A stretch of DNA of 64,000 nt from Kitasatospora sp. NBC_00240 (GTDB lineage Bacteria; Actinomycetota; Actinomycetes; Streptomycetales; Streptomycetaceae), in the NCBI RefSeq assembly GCF_026342405.1, contig NZ_JAPEMU010000001.1, positions 4,402,001 through 4,466,000 on the forward strand. Reading direction: 5' to 3'. The position numbers and the translations under genes were made by a program. The notes under the pieces are model-generated. The model worked only from the letters and a program-made list of their open reading frames with translations. It did no database searches and was not told where the DNA came from. Shown here in pieces: positions 34,452 to 42,686 of the stretch (the stretch's first letter is position 1; the number at the start of each line of letters is the position of its first letter).

Positions 34452-34976
34452 ATGAGCCTCAGCACCCGTGTCATCGCCGCAGTCGGCGCCGTCGTCGTGA
34501 TCGGCGCCGGCACGGTCGGCGGGTCCATCGCGTACGCGACCGGTCAGGACAAGCCCAGTGACAATCGCGTCACCGTGACCGTCGGCCGCTCCTCGCAGGA
34601 GATCGACCGCCCGTTCTGCGGCGGCACCGGCACCGCCATGACGGAGAACGAGCAGGCGGACTGCCAGACCAAGGCCAAGGAGGCCCTGGCCGACGGCAAG
34701 ATCCCGTCCTCCGACGTGGTCGCCAGCGACCGGATCGGCGTCGGCGTGACCCCGGAGGTCGCCGACAAGGGCTGGTTCGCCTTCACCAACGGCGGCCAGC
34801 AGGGCCAGTTCAGCCTGGCGACCGCCGGCACCGGCCAGACCTGGTCCGGCTCGGTGCCCGCCTCGACGGCGCTCTCGGCGACCGGCAAGACCCTGCTGAC
34901 TGTGGTCCAGTCGGACCCGAAGACCCAGGACATCTACGCCGTCTGGTACTTCCAGCTGACGACCAAGGACGCCTGA
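34452..34976 (+). CDS. DUF2771 exported protein
   Basis: 174 aa. Starts with a signal-anchor MSLSTRVIAAVGAVVVIGAG (residues 1-28), then a soluble domain with two Cys (C56 and C70 region, FCGG and ADCQ) that could form a disulfide outside the membrane. Matches DUF2771, regularly found next to futalosine hydrolase. Only 11 nt separate it from mqnB, so co-transcription is likely. No lipobox. Function unknown. Confidence 0.8.
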   Translation: MSLSTRVIAAVGAVVVIGAGTVGGSIAYATGQDKPSDNRVTVTVGRSSQEIDRPFCGGTGTAMTENEQADCQTKAKEALADGKIPSSDVVASDRIGVGVTPEVADKGWFAFTNGGQQGQFSLATAGTGQTWSGSVPASTALSATGKTLLTVVQSDPKTQDIYAVWYFQLTTKDA

Positions 34977-34987
34977 CCGCGCCCTCG

Positions 34988-35755
34988 GTGACCACCCGAA
35001 CGAGCGACACCGAGCAGCCGGGCCTCCCGCAGGCCCGGCTGCTCGTCGTGGTCGCGGTACCCGCCGAGGCCGAGGCGGTGCTGCGGGGCCTCGGTGACGA
35101 CGCCCGGCCGCTGCCACTGCCACTGCCCGGGGGCGTCCTGCACCGCGCGGTGCGGGCCGGTACCGGGGTCGACGTGCTGGCCGCCGGGGTGGGGCCCGCC
35201 GCGGCCGCCGCCGGCGCCGCCACCGCCCTCGCGCTGCACCGCTACGACCTGGTGGTCTCGGCCGGGATCGCCGGCGGCTTCGCGCCGCACGCCCCGATCG
35301 GCTCGGTGGTGGTCGCGGACGCGATCGTCGCCGCCGACCTGGGCGCCGAGACGCCCGAGGGCTTCGCCGACGTCACGGCGCTGGGCTTCGGCACCGTCCG
35401 GCACGCCCCGCCGCCGGCCGCCGCCCGGGCGGCCGCCGAGGCGCTGCGGGCCGCCGGCCTGGCCGTCGCCACCGGCGCCGTGCTCACCGTCTCGACCGTC
35501 ACCGGCAGTGCCGGGCGGGCCGAGGAGCTGGCCGCCCGGCACCCCGGCGCGGCCGCCGAGGCGATGGAGGGCTTCGGCGTGGCCGAGGCCGCCGCCCGGC
35601 ACGGCCTGCCGGTGTTGGAGGTCCGTACCGTCTCCAACGCGGTGGGCCCGCGCGACCGCTCGGCCTGGCGGATCGGCGAGGCGCTGGCCGCGCTGGCCGG
35701 GGTGTTCGCCGCCCTGCCGTACCCGGAGCTGCTCAAGGAGGTCCACCGTGGCTGA
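34988..35755 (+). CDS. mqnB: Futalosine hydrolase
   Basis: 255 aa purine-nucleosidase-like enzyme that cleaves futalosine to dehypoxanthine futalosine and hypoxanthine in the alternative menaquinone pathway. Landmarks are VVVAVPAEAEAVL at the N-terminus, LVVSAGIAGGF (about 94-104), SVVVADAIVAADLGAE and AMEGFGVAEAAARHGLPVLEVRTVSN near the C-terminus, the ribose-binding and catalytic region of this family. GTG start at 34988. Its last 8 nt overlap the mqnD start. Confidence 0.92.
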   Translation: MTTRTSDTEQPGLPQARLLVVVAVPAEAEAVLRGLGDDARPLPLPLPGGVLHRAVRAGTGVDVLAAGVGPAAAAAGAATALALHRYDLVVSAGIAGGFAPHAPIGSVVVADAIVAADLGAETPEGFADVTALGFGTVRHAPPPAAARAAAEALRAAGLAVATGAVLTVSTVTGSAGRAEELAARHPGAAAEAMEGFGVAEAAARHGLPVLEVRTVSNAVGPRDRSAWRIGEALAALAGVFAALPYPELLKEVHRG

Positions 35756-36593
35756 GCCCCTGCGTATCGCCTACTCCCCGTGCCCGAACGACACTTTCGT
35801 CTTCCACGCCTGGGCGCACGGCCTGGTGCCCGGCGCGGACGCGCCCGAGGTGACCTTCGCGGACATCGACATCACCAACGGCCTGGCCGCGCGCGGAGAG
35901 CTCGACGTGCTGAAGATCAGCTACGGCGCGCTGCCCTGGGTGCTGGACGAGTACGCGCTGCTGCCCTGCGGCGGGGCGCTGGGACGGGGCTGCGGCCCGC
36001 TGGTGCTCACCCGCCCGGAGGCGCCGGACGACCTGAGTGGCAAGAGCGTCGCGGTACCGTCCGAGCGCTCCACGGCCTACCTGCTGTTCCGGCTCTGGGC
36101 CGCGCGGGCGGTGCCGGGCGGGCTCGGCGAGGTCGTGGTGCTGCCGTTCGACGAGATCATGCCCGCCGTGCGGGACGGCCGGGTGGACGCCGGCCTGGTG
36201 ATCCACGAGGCCCGCTTCACCTACCAGGGCTACGGCCTGCGCAAGCTCGCCGACATGGGCGAGGCCTGGGAGCAGGAGACCGGCCTGCCGATCCCGCTCG
36301 GCGCGATCGTCGCCCGCCGCTCGCTCGGCGCGCAGCGGCTGCGGGAGATCTCGGAGACCGTCCGGGCGTCCGTCCGGCAGGCCTGGGCGGATCCTTCCGC
36401 CAGCCGCGGGTACGTGCTGGCGCACTCCCAGGAGATGGACCCGGCCGTCGCCGACCAGCACATCGGGCTGTACGTCAACGAGTTCACCGCGGACCTCGGC
36501 GAGGAGGGCTACGCCGCCGTGCGCGGGCTGCTCACCCGGGCCGCCGCCGAGGGACTCGTCCCCCCGCTGGGCCCGGGTGCGCTGGAGTTCTGA
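35748..36593 (+). CDS. mqnD: 1,4-dihydroxy-6-naphthoate synthase
   Basis: 281 aa periplasmic-binding-like fold enzyme that converts cyclic dehypoxanthine futalosine to 1,4-dihydroxy-6-naphthoate. SPCPNDTFVFHAW near residue 9 and VIHEARFTYQGYGL near 150 (with the family's active-site His) identify it. GTG at 35748 has a textbook AAGGAGGT 7 nt upstream, lying inside the mqnB 3' end, so translation is coupled. Consecutive-pathway neighbours support a menaquinone operon. Confidence 0.94.
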   Translation: MAEPLRIAYSPCPNDTFVFHAWAHGLVPGADAPEVTFADIDITNGLAARGELDVLKISYGALPWVLDEYALLPCGGALGRGCGPLVLTRPEAPDDLSGKSVAVPSERSTAYLLFRLWAARAVPGGLGEVVVLPFDEIMPAVRDGRVDAGLVIHEARFTYQGYGLRKLADMGEAWEQETGLPIPLGAIVARRSLGAQRLREISETVRASVRQAWADPSASRGYVLAHSQEMDPAVADQHIGLYVNEFTADLGEEGYAAVRGLLTRAAAEGLVPPLGPGALEF

Positions 36594-36620
36594 GCCCCGG
36601 GTCGGCCGCCGGACCGGCGG

Positions 36621-37004
36621 TCAGACGTCGAACTGGTCGGCGACCGCGCGCAGCAGCGCCGCCAGCTTCTGGCCGGTCGGCTTCGCCGGGTAGCGCCCGT
36701 GCTGGAGGCCCGGGAGCACCGCGTCCAGGGTGGTGATGAGGTCCTGGACGATCGGCGCCATGTCGTCGGCGCTCTTGCGCTGGGCGGCGGCCACCGACGG
36801 CAGCGCCTCCAGCAGCGTGACGGACATCGCCTGGTCGCCGCGGTGGCCGGCGACCACGCCGAACTCCACCCGCTGGCCCGGCTTGAGCACGGTGACACCG
36901 GTGGGCAGCGCCTTGGTGTGGACGAAGACCTCGCCGCCGTCGTCGCGCGACAGGAAGCCGTAGCCCTTCGTCTCGTTGAACCACTTGACCTGGCCGGTGG
37001 GCAT
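36621..37004 (-). CDS. Cold-shock domain protein with C-terminal extension
   Basis: 127 aa. Residues 1-65 are a cold-shock domain: GQVKWFNETKGYGFLS (RNP1) and EVFVHTKAL (RNP2). A helical extension of about 60 residues follows (AAAQRKSADDMAPIVQDLI), longer than the 67-aa single-domain Csp proteins and like mycobacterial CspB. It binds single-stranded nucleic acid. Convergent with mqnD, separated by only 27 nt holding a small GCCGCCGG/CCGGCGG hairpin. Confidence 0.9.
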   Translation of the reverse strand: MPTGQVKWFNETKGYGFLSRDDGGEVFVHTKALPTGVTVLKPGQRVEFGVVAGHRGDQAMSVTLLEALPSVAAAQRKSADDMAPIVQDLITTLDAVLPGLQHGRYPAKPTGQKLAALLRAVADQFDV

Positions 37005-37539
37005 CTCGAACAGTCCTCGGGGTGGGTGTGAAGGACCCCGGCGCGCCGGGGATACCTGGGTGGATGGCTCTGGACGAACAGTCTGGGTGATCGCTGCGGA
37101 CGGCTCCGGGTGACGGCGGGCCGGGATCGGCCCGTACCGCGCGCAACCCGCGTCCGGCGCCCCGCCGGAGCAGACTAACGGTCTGTCACGGCCTCGGGTC
37201 CGCGGCGTGGGCCCGTTCTCGTACCGCGGGCCCCGACGCGAATCTGGCGGACGGGGCCGGACCGGGCCCGGCCTGGCCGGACCGCGACATGGCGCTGTCC
37301 ACTGGCTCACACCCCCGGCCGGAAAGCGGGGCACACCTGACGCGCCCCGTGCAGTGGCTGCATACCCCCGCCCAGCAGCGATCAAAACTCCCAGCGCCCG
37401 TGAAACTGCGCAACGTGACGGGCCTCTCCCCGCGCCGCTTCCCGGCGTCCGGCGCGGCCCGCCCCGGGTGCCGCCGGGGCGCCCCGGCCGCTCTGCGAGA
37501 CTGGGGCGGAACACCACGTCCCGTCCGAGGAGCGCACCA
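37005..37539. promoter_or_regulatory. Long divergent region with cold-shock leader
   Basis: 535 nt without a recognisable gene between the cold-shock start and the 78-aa membrane protein. The first 120 nt would be the cold-shock mRNA leader; such leaders are often regulatory, but no classical cold-box was recognised. An AGACTAACGGTCT partial inverted repeat lies near 37173-37185. Confidence 0.35.
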
Positions 37540-37776
37540 GTGAGCAGCCAGCCCGCCGACCGTGGCGACCGTTACGTCCGGGTGGGCGCGATCGTCTTCG
37601 CGCTGGGGGCGGTCTCCACCCTGGTGACCTTCGTCCCGCTGTTCTTCGACCTGACGCCGCTGCCGACCGCCGCGTACTGGCTCAGCATGCTGATGCCGCT
37701 CGGCTTCCTGCTGGCCCTGGTGGGGATGCTCAGCTCGGCCCGCTCCCAGCGCCGCCGGGCCGCCGCGACCGACTGA
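37540..37776 (+). CDS. Small two-helix membrane protein (78 aa)
   Basis: 78 aa from GTG at 37540, preceded by GAGGAG about 7 nt upstream. Two hydrophobic segments, VGAIVFALGAVSTLVTFVPLFF (about 15-36) and YWLSMLMPLGFLLALVGMLS (about 47-66), then an Arg-rich tail, so both ends are cytoplasmic. Conserved-looking streptomycete small membrane protein; no function can be given. Confidence 0.72.
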   Translation: MSSQPADRGDRYVRVGAIVFALGAVSTLVTFVPLFFDLTPLPTAAYWLSMLMPLGFLLALVGMLSSARSQRRRAAATD

Positions 37777-37818
37777 CGGGCCGGCCCTCCCGGCGGCCCT
37801 TCAGGGCGCTACCGGCGG

Positions 37819-38517
37819 CTACCGGCCGAGGTGCCCGGCCAGCCAGCCGGGGAACTCCGTGAGGTCCGCCAGCACCACGTCGGCGCCGGCCGCCAGCAGT
37901 TCCTCCGCCGTGTACGGGCCGGTGGCCACGCCGACCGCCACCGCCCCGGCCCGGATCGCGCCGCGGACGTCGCCCAGGTGGTCCCCGACGTACACGGTGG
38001 CGCCGTGCTCGCGCAGCGCGTCGCCCTTGCTCTCCGCCCAGAGGTCGCCGACCAGCACGTCGGCGTGCAGGGCCGCGTGCTCCAGGTGCAGCAGGGCGTT
38101 CGGCTCGTACTTCCCGGTGATCACGGCGACCCGGCCGCCGGCCGCGCGGACCGCCTCGATCGCCGCGTGGGCGCCGGGCAGCGCCACCGTCGGGGCGAAG
38201 GCCAGCTCCCGGTACAGCTCCCGGTAGCGGTCGGCGACGGCCGGTACGTCCGCCTCCGGGAACCAGTTGCGCAGCTCGTGGGTCAGCGGCGGGCCGAGCC
38301 GGGTGGTCACCAGGTCGCCGTCGACGTATGTGCCGGTCTCGGCCGACAGCGCCTGGTAGGTGGCCTTGATGCCGGGCCGGGTGTCCAGCAGCGTCATGTC
38401 GAGGTCGAACCCGACGGTCAGCGGGCGCGCGGGCGGCGCCGCGGCGGCGGTGGCGGGCGTCACCGCAGGGCTCACGGCAGGGCTGGCGGCAGGGGCTGCG
38501 GCGGGCGTCGAGGGCAT
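37819..38517 (-). CDS. HAD family hydrolase
   Basis: 232 aa. HAD motif I is VGFDLDMTLLDT (Asp nucleophile and acid/base Asp, about 35-46), motif II VAVITGKY, motif III lysine in ESKGDAL, motif IV VYVGDHLGDVRGA. An alpha-helical C1 cap between motifs I and II places it near phosphoglycolate phosphatase/Gph-like enzymes. The first 30 residues are low-complexity Ala/Pro and may be untranslated if a later start is used. Substrate unknown. Confidence 0.88.
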   Translation of the reverse strand: MPSTPAAAPAASPAVSPAVTPATAAAAPPARPLTVGFDLDMTLLDTRPGIKATYQALSAETGTYVDGDLVTTRLGPPLTHELRNWFPEADVPAVADRYRELYRELAFAPTVALPGAHAAIEAVRAAGGRVAVITGKYEPNALLHLEHAALHADVLVGDLWAESKGDALREHGATVYVGDHLGDVRGAIRAGAVAVGVATGPYTAEELLAAGADVVLADLTEFPGWLAGHLGR

Positions 38518-38576
38518 GCCGCCAGGCTAATCCACAGCTGCTCGGGGGCCGGATCTGCCCCGTTGCCGACCCGGAA

Positions 38577-38592
38577 CTTAGCGTTGCCTAAG
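38577..38592. promoter_or_regulatory. Probable iron box (DmdR/IdeR-type operator)
   Basis: CTTAGCGTTGCCTAAG, an inverted repeat whose TTAG-N6-CTAA core matches the inner part of the DtxR/IdeR/DmdR iron box. It lies 108 nt upstream of the first iron-siderophore permease gene, as expected for iron repression of the operon. Confidence 0.6.
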
Positions 38593-38699
38593 CTGTTCGC
38601 GGTCCCTCTCCCCCGAGCCCCACGCCCGGGCGGGGCCACCCCGGCCGGTCGCCGGGGAAGCCCCTGGACGAAGCCCCGGGGAGGAGCAGGAAGGGACCC

Positions 38700-39728
38700 A
38701 TGACCGAGACCACCGCGCCCGGCAGGCTGCGGCTGCTGCGCCGGCGCATACTCTGGCTCGCCGCCGCGCTGGCCGTGCTGGCCGCCGCCGTGCTGCTGAG
38801 CCTGACCGTCGGCAGCCGCGGCATCCCGCTCGGCGAGACCGTCGCCGCCCTGCTGCACGGCGGGGACACCACCGACGCCGTGGTCGTCCGCGAGCTGCGG
38901 GTGCCGCGCACCGTGGTCGGCCTGGCGGTCGGCGCGGCGCTCGGGCTGGCAGGCACCGTGATGCAGGGCATCACCCGCAACCCGATCGCCGACCCCGGCA
39001 TCCTCGGCGTCAGCCAGGGCGCGGCGGCCGGCGTGGTGGTCGCGATCTCCGCCTTCGGGGTGGGCTCGCTCACCGGGTACGTCTGGTTCGGCTTCGCCGG
39101 CGCGGCGCTGGCCGCCGTGCTGGTGCACACCCTGGCCGGGCGCGGCCGGGGCGGCGCGACGCCGGTCAAGCTGGCCCTGGCCGGGGCCGCGATGTCCGCC
39201 TTCATCGCCTCGCTCAACACCCTGGTGCTCACCACCGACTCCGCCACCATGGACCAGTTCCGATTCTGGCAGGTCGGCTCGCTCTCCGGGCGGACCGCCG
39301 ACGTCGCCTGGCAGCTGATGCCCTTCCTGCTGGTCGGCCTGCTGCTGGTGTTCGCGGTCGCCCGCGGCCTGGACGCGCTGGCGCTCGGCGAGGACACCGC
39401 CAAGGGCCTCGGGGCGAAGACGGGACTGGTCCGGGCCACCGGCGCGCTCGGCGCGACCGTGCTGACCGGCTCGGCGGTCGCCGCCGCCGGTCCGATCGCC
39501 TTCGTCGGCCTGGCCGTGCCGCACGCGGCCCGCGCCCTGGTCGGCGCCGACCACCGCTGGGTGCTCACCCTCTCCGCCGTGCTCGGGCCCGCGCTGCTGC
39601 TGCTCGCGGACGCCCTGGGCCGGGTGCTCTTCCCGCCGTCCGAGGTGCCCGCCGGGGTGATGACCGCCCTGGTCGGCGTCCCCGTCCTGGTCGTGCTGGT
39701 CCGTCGCCGCAAGGTGGTGGCCGCGTGA
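38700..39728 (+). CDS. FecCD-type iron-siderophore ABC permease, subunit 1
   Basis: 342 aa, about nine to ten membrane helices. RVPRTVVGLAVGAALGLAGTVMQGITRNPIADPGILG is split across residues 75-110 and is the hallmark FecCD block; GAAMSAFIASLNTLVL and AAAGPIAFVGLAVPHAARALVG (cytoplasmic loop contacting the ATPase) follow. ATG at 38700 has GGAGCAGGAAGG upstream. Stop overlaps the next gene (GTGA). First gene of the importer operon. Confidence 0.92.
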   Translation: MTETTAPGRLRLLRRRILWLAAALAVLAAAVLLSLTVGSRGIPLGETVAALLHGGDTTDAVVVRELRVPRTVVGLAVGAALGLAGTVMQGITRNPIADPGILGVSQGAAAGVVVAISAFGVGSLTGYVWFGFAGAALAAVLVHTLAGRGRGGATPVKLALAGAAMSAFIASLNTLVLTTDSATMDQFRFWQVGSLSGRTADVAWQLMPFLLVGLLLVFAVARGLDALALGEDTAKGLGAKTGLVRATGALGATVLTGSAVAAAGPIAFVGLAVPHAARALVGADHRWVLTLSAVLGPALLLLADALGRVLFPPSEVPAGVMTALVGVPVLVVLVRRRKVVAA

Positions 39729-40774
39729 GCGCCGCCGTCGTGCCCGCCGGCTACCGCGTGCTGCGGGCCGGCCCGGCGTCCTTCCTGCTGCACCGGCGCT
39801 CGGCGCTGGCCGCCTGCGGCCTGCTGCTGCTGCTCGCCGCCGCCGTGGTCGCCTCGCTCTGCCTGGGCGAGTCCACCGTGTCGCCGGCCGAGGTGCTCAA
39901 GGTCGTCACCGGCCGCCCCAGCCCGCACGAGCTGGTGGTCGGCGAGTTCCGGCTGCCCCGGGTGCAGGTCGGGCTGCTGGTGGGCCTGGCCCTCGGGCTG
40001 GCCGGCGCGCTGATCCAGACCGTCGCCCGCAACCCGCTGGCCAGCCCGGACGTCGTCGGCGTCTCGCACGGCGCGGCCGCCCTGGTGGTGGGCCTGCTGG
40101 CGTACGGGGTGGTCGGCTCCACCGGCCAGGTGCCGTACGCGGCGGTCGGCGGCGGGCTGCTCGCCGGGCTGCTGGTGTATTCGCTGGCCTGGCGCGGCGG
40201 CCTGCACGCGCAGCGCTTCGTGCTGATCGGCATCGGGATCAGCGTCGCGCTGTCCTCGCTCACCACCGTCTTCCTGACCAAGGGCGACGGCCTGCAGGCC
40301 CAGCAGGCGAAGGTCTGGATGACCGGCAGCCTGAACGGCGCCGGCCAGGCCCAGTCCGGCTGGCTGTCCTGGGTGCTGCTGGCGGCCCTGCCGGTGGCGC
40401 TCTGGGCGGCCCGGGCCCAGCGCAGCATCTCCTTCGACGACGCCAGCGCGGTCGGCCTCGGCCTGCGGCTGAACCGCACCCGGGCCGGCATGGCGCTGCT
40501 CGGCATCGTGCTGGCCTCCTGCGCGGCGGGCGCCACCGGGCCGGTGGACTTCGTCGCGCTGATGGCTCCGCAGATCGCCGTCCGGCTGGCCCGGTCGGCG
40601 CAGATCCCGCTGCTCTGCTCGGCCCTCACCGGGGCGGTGGTGGTCGTCCTCGCCGACCTGCTGGCCCGCCGGATGCTCGCGCCCGTCGAACTGCCGGTCG
40701 GTGTGGTCACCGGCCTGGTCGGCGCGCCGTACCTGATGTGGCTGCTGCTCCGATCCCGCCGTGGAGGCTCCTGA
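39725..40774 (+). CDS. FecCD-type iron-siderophore ABC permease, subunit 2
   Basis: 349 aa partner permease. It carries RLPRVQVGLLVGLALGLAG, VARNPLASPDVVGVSHGAA and GATGPVDFVALMAPQIAVRL, each equivalent to blocks in subunit 1, so the two form the heterodimeric channel. GTG start overlaps the previous stop by 4 nt; its TGA overlaps the ATPase ATG (TGATG). Confidence 0.92.
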   Translation: MSAAVVPAGYRVLRAGPASFLLHRRSALAACGLLLLLAAAVVASLCLGESTVSPAEVLKVVTGRPSPHELVVGEFRLPRVQVGLLVGLALGLAGALIQTVARNPLASPDVVGVSHGAAALVVGLLAYGVVGSTGQVPYAAVGGGLLAGLLVYSLAWRGGLHAQRFVLIGIGISVALSSLTTVFLTKGDGLQAQQAKVWMTGSLNGAGQAQSGWLSWVLLAALPVALWAARAQRSISFDDASAVGLGLRLNRTRAGMALLGIVLASCAAGATGPVDFVALMAPQIAVRLARSAQIPLLCSALTGAVVVVLADLLARRMLAPVELPVGVVTGLVGAPYLMWLLLRSRRGGS

Positions 40775-41625
40775 TGACCGCGCAGAACACACCGGACACG
40801 CGGACCCCGCGCACCACGACCGCCGACCGCCTGGAGGCCCGCGGGCTGACCCTCGCCTACGAGGCCCGGACGGTCGTCGAAGGGCTGGACCTGACCGTCC
40901 CCGACGGGCGGGTCACCGTCATCGTCGGCCCGAACGCCTGCGGCAAGTCCACCCTGCTGCGGGCCCTCGGGCGGCTGCTGAAGCCGGCCCGCGGAGCCGT
41001 CCTGCTGGACGGCGCCGAGCTGGCCCGGATCCCCACCAGGCAGATCGCCCGGCGGATCGGCCTGCTGCCGCAGTCGCCGGTGGCCCCCGAGGGCATCTCG
41101 GTCGCCGACCTGGTCTCGCGCGGGCGCCAGCCGCACCAGAGCTGGTGGCAGCAGTGGTCGGCCGAGGACGAGGAGGCGGTCACCGAGGCGCTGCTGCGCA
41201 CCTCCACCACCGAGCTGGCGGACCGCAGCGTGGACGAGCTGTCCGGCGGGCAGCGCCAGCGGGCCTGGATCGCGATGGCCCTCGCCCAGGGCACCGACAT
41301 CCTGCTGCTGGACGAGCCGACCACCTTCCTGGACATCGCCCACCAGGTGGAGGTGCTGGACCTGGTCCGGCGGCTGAACGTGGAGAAGGGCCGGACGGTG
41401 GTCGCCGTGCTGCACGACCTCAACCAGGCCGCCCGGTACGCCGACCACCTGGTCGCGATGCGCGGCGGGCGGATCGTCGCGCAGGGCCCGCCGACCGAGA
41501 TCGTCACCGCCGAGCTGGTCCGCGAGGTCTTCGGCCTGGAATCGGTGGTCGTCCCGGACCCGGTCACCGGAACACCGCTGGTGGTGCCGGGCGCGCCCTG
41601 GGCGGGAAAGACCGAAGCACGGTGA
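40774..41625 (+). CDS. Iron-siderophore ABC transporter ATP-binding protein
   Basis: 283 aa FecE/FepC-type ATPase. Walker A GPNACGKST (about 54), Q-loop GLLPQSP, signature ELSGGQRQRAWIAMAL, Walker B ILLLDEPTTFLDI and switch His in VLHDLNQAARY are all present. The Ala in the P-loop is usual for siderophore ATPases. GGAGG lies 7 nt upstream of the ATG. Confidence 0.94.
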   Translation: MTAQNTPDTRTPRTTTADRLEARGLTLAYEARTVVEGLDLTVPDGRVTVIVGPNACGKSTLLRALGRLLKPARGAVLLDGAELARIPTRQIARRIGLLPQSPVAPEGISVADLVSRGRQPHQSWWQQWSAEDEEAVTEALLRTSTTELADRSVDELSGGQRQRAWIAMALAQGTDILLLDEPTTFLDIAHQVEVLDLVRRLNVEKGRTVVAVLHDLNQAARYADHLVAMRGGRIVAQGPPTEIVTAELVREVFGLESVVVPDPVTGTPLVVPGAPWAGKTEAR

Positions 41626-41673
41626 CATTCCGGACATAATCGACGAACCGTCGACCATGTCCGAGAGGTCCCG

Positions 41674-42576
41674 ATGCCGCCTCAGATCACCCGCCGGGCC
41701 CTGTTCACCGGGCTCGGCGGAGCAGCCCTCGGCGCCTGCGCCGGCCCCGGCACGCCGACCACCGACAGCGCCACCGACACCCCGCCGCCGGCCGGCCCGC
41801 GCGTGGTCACCCTCGACACCGCCGAACTCGACTCGGCGATGACCCTCGGCATCACCCCGGTCGGCGCCGCCCGGGCCCCGGCGGACGGCGGCCTGCCCGA
41901 CTACTGGCCCGCCTCCCGACTCGCCGGGATCACCGTCGTCGGAGAGATCGGCTCCCCCGACACCGCGGTGATCCGGCGTCTGAAGCCGGATCTCATCCTC
42001 GGCAACCAGGTCCGGGACGCCGCCCACTTCGAGACCCTGAGCCGGATCGCGCCGACCGTCCTCACCCCGGCCACCGGCCACCCCTGGAAGGCCAACTTCC
42101 AGCAGCACGCCCAGGCGCTCGGCCGGCAGGCCGCCGCCGACGCGGTGACCGCCGCCTACCAGCGGCACGCCGGCCAGGTCGCCCAGGCGCTCGGCCAGGC
42201 CGGGCGACGGATCAGCCTGGTCCGCTTCGTCGAGAACGCCCCGATCCGGCTGTACGCCCGGCAGAACTTCCTCGCCACCCTGCTCGACGACGTCCAGCTG
42301 GCCCGGCCCGACCAGCAGAACGCCGCCCAGTTCGCGGTCGAGATCCCGGCCGACCAGATCGCCCGGGCCGACGGCGACGTCCTGCTCTACGCCGTCTACG
42401 GCGACCCCGAGGCGGCCGGCGCCACCGCGACCCTGGCGAGCCCCGGCTGGCAGGCGCTCGCCGCGGTCAAGGCCCACCGCGCCTTCCCGGTCTCCGACCA
42501 GCTGTGGTTCCAGGGCATCGGCTACACCGGCGCCAACGCCGTCCTGGACGAGCTGCAGCACCTGCTGGGGGCGTGA
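41674..42576 (+). CDS. Iron-siderophore substrate-binding lipoprotein
   Basis: 300 aa. The N-terminus TRRALFTGLGGAALGACAG carries a twin-arginine-like pair and a lipobox (L-G-A-C), predicting a lipid-anchored extracellular protein. The mature part has the helical-backbone binding fold of cluster A-2/III proteins (VVTLDTAELDSAMTLGI, LKPDLILGN, LSRIAPTVL). It ends the operon 48 nt after the ATPase. Specific siderophore unknown; no biosynthesis genes are in the window. Confidence 0.9.
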   Translation: MPPQITRRALFTGLGGAALGACAGPGTPTTDSATDTPPPAGPRVVTLDTAELDSAMTLGITPVGAARAPADGGLPDYWPASRLAGITVVGEIGSPDTAVIRRLKPDLILGNQVRDAAHFETLSRIAPTVLTPATGHPWKANFQQHAQALGRQAAADAVTAAYQRHAGQVAQALGQAGRRISLVRFVENAPIRLYARQNFLATLLDDVQLARPDQQNAAQFAVEIPADQIARADGDVLLYAVYGDPEAAGATATLASPGWQALAAVKAHRAFPVSDQLWFQGIGYTGANAVLDELQHLLGA

Positions 42577-42686
42577 CCGGCACGCGCCGGAGCGGTCGAG
42601 TACCGTCCACGACGGCTGACTCCTCGGCATATCCTGCACTGGAACCCTGACCGCGCCGGGCGGCCCGGTTGCACGCTGGAGGACAG

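Noticed and set aside
34452..34976. DUF2771 protein considered as a lipoprotein
   Set aside because: No Cys after the hydrophobic start, so no lipobox; better as signal-anchored.
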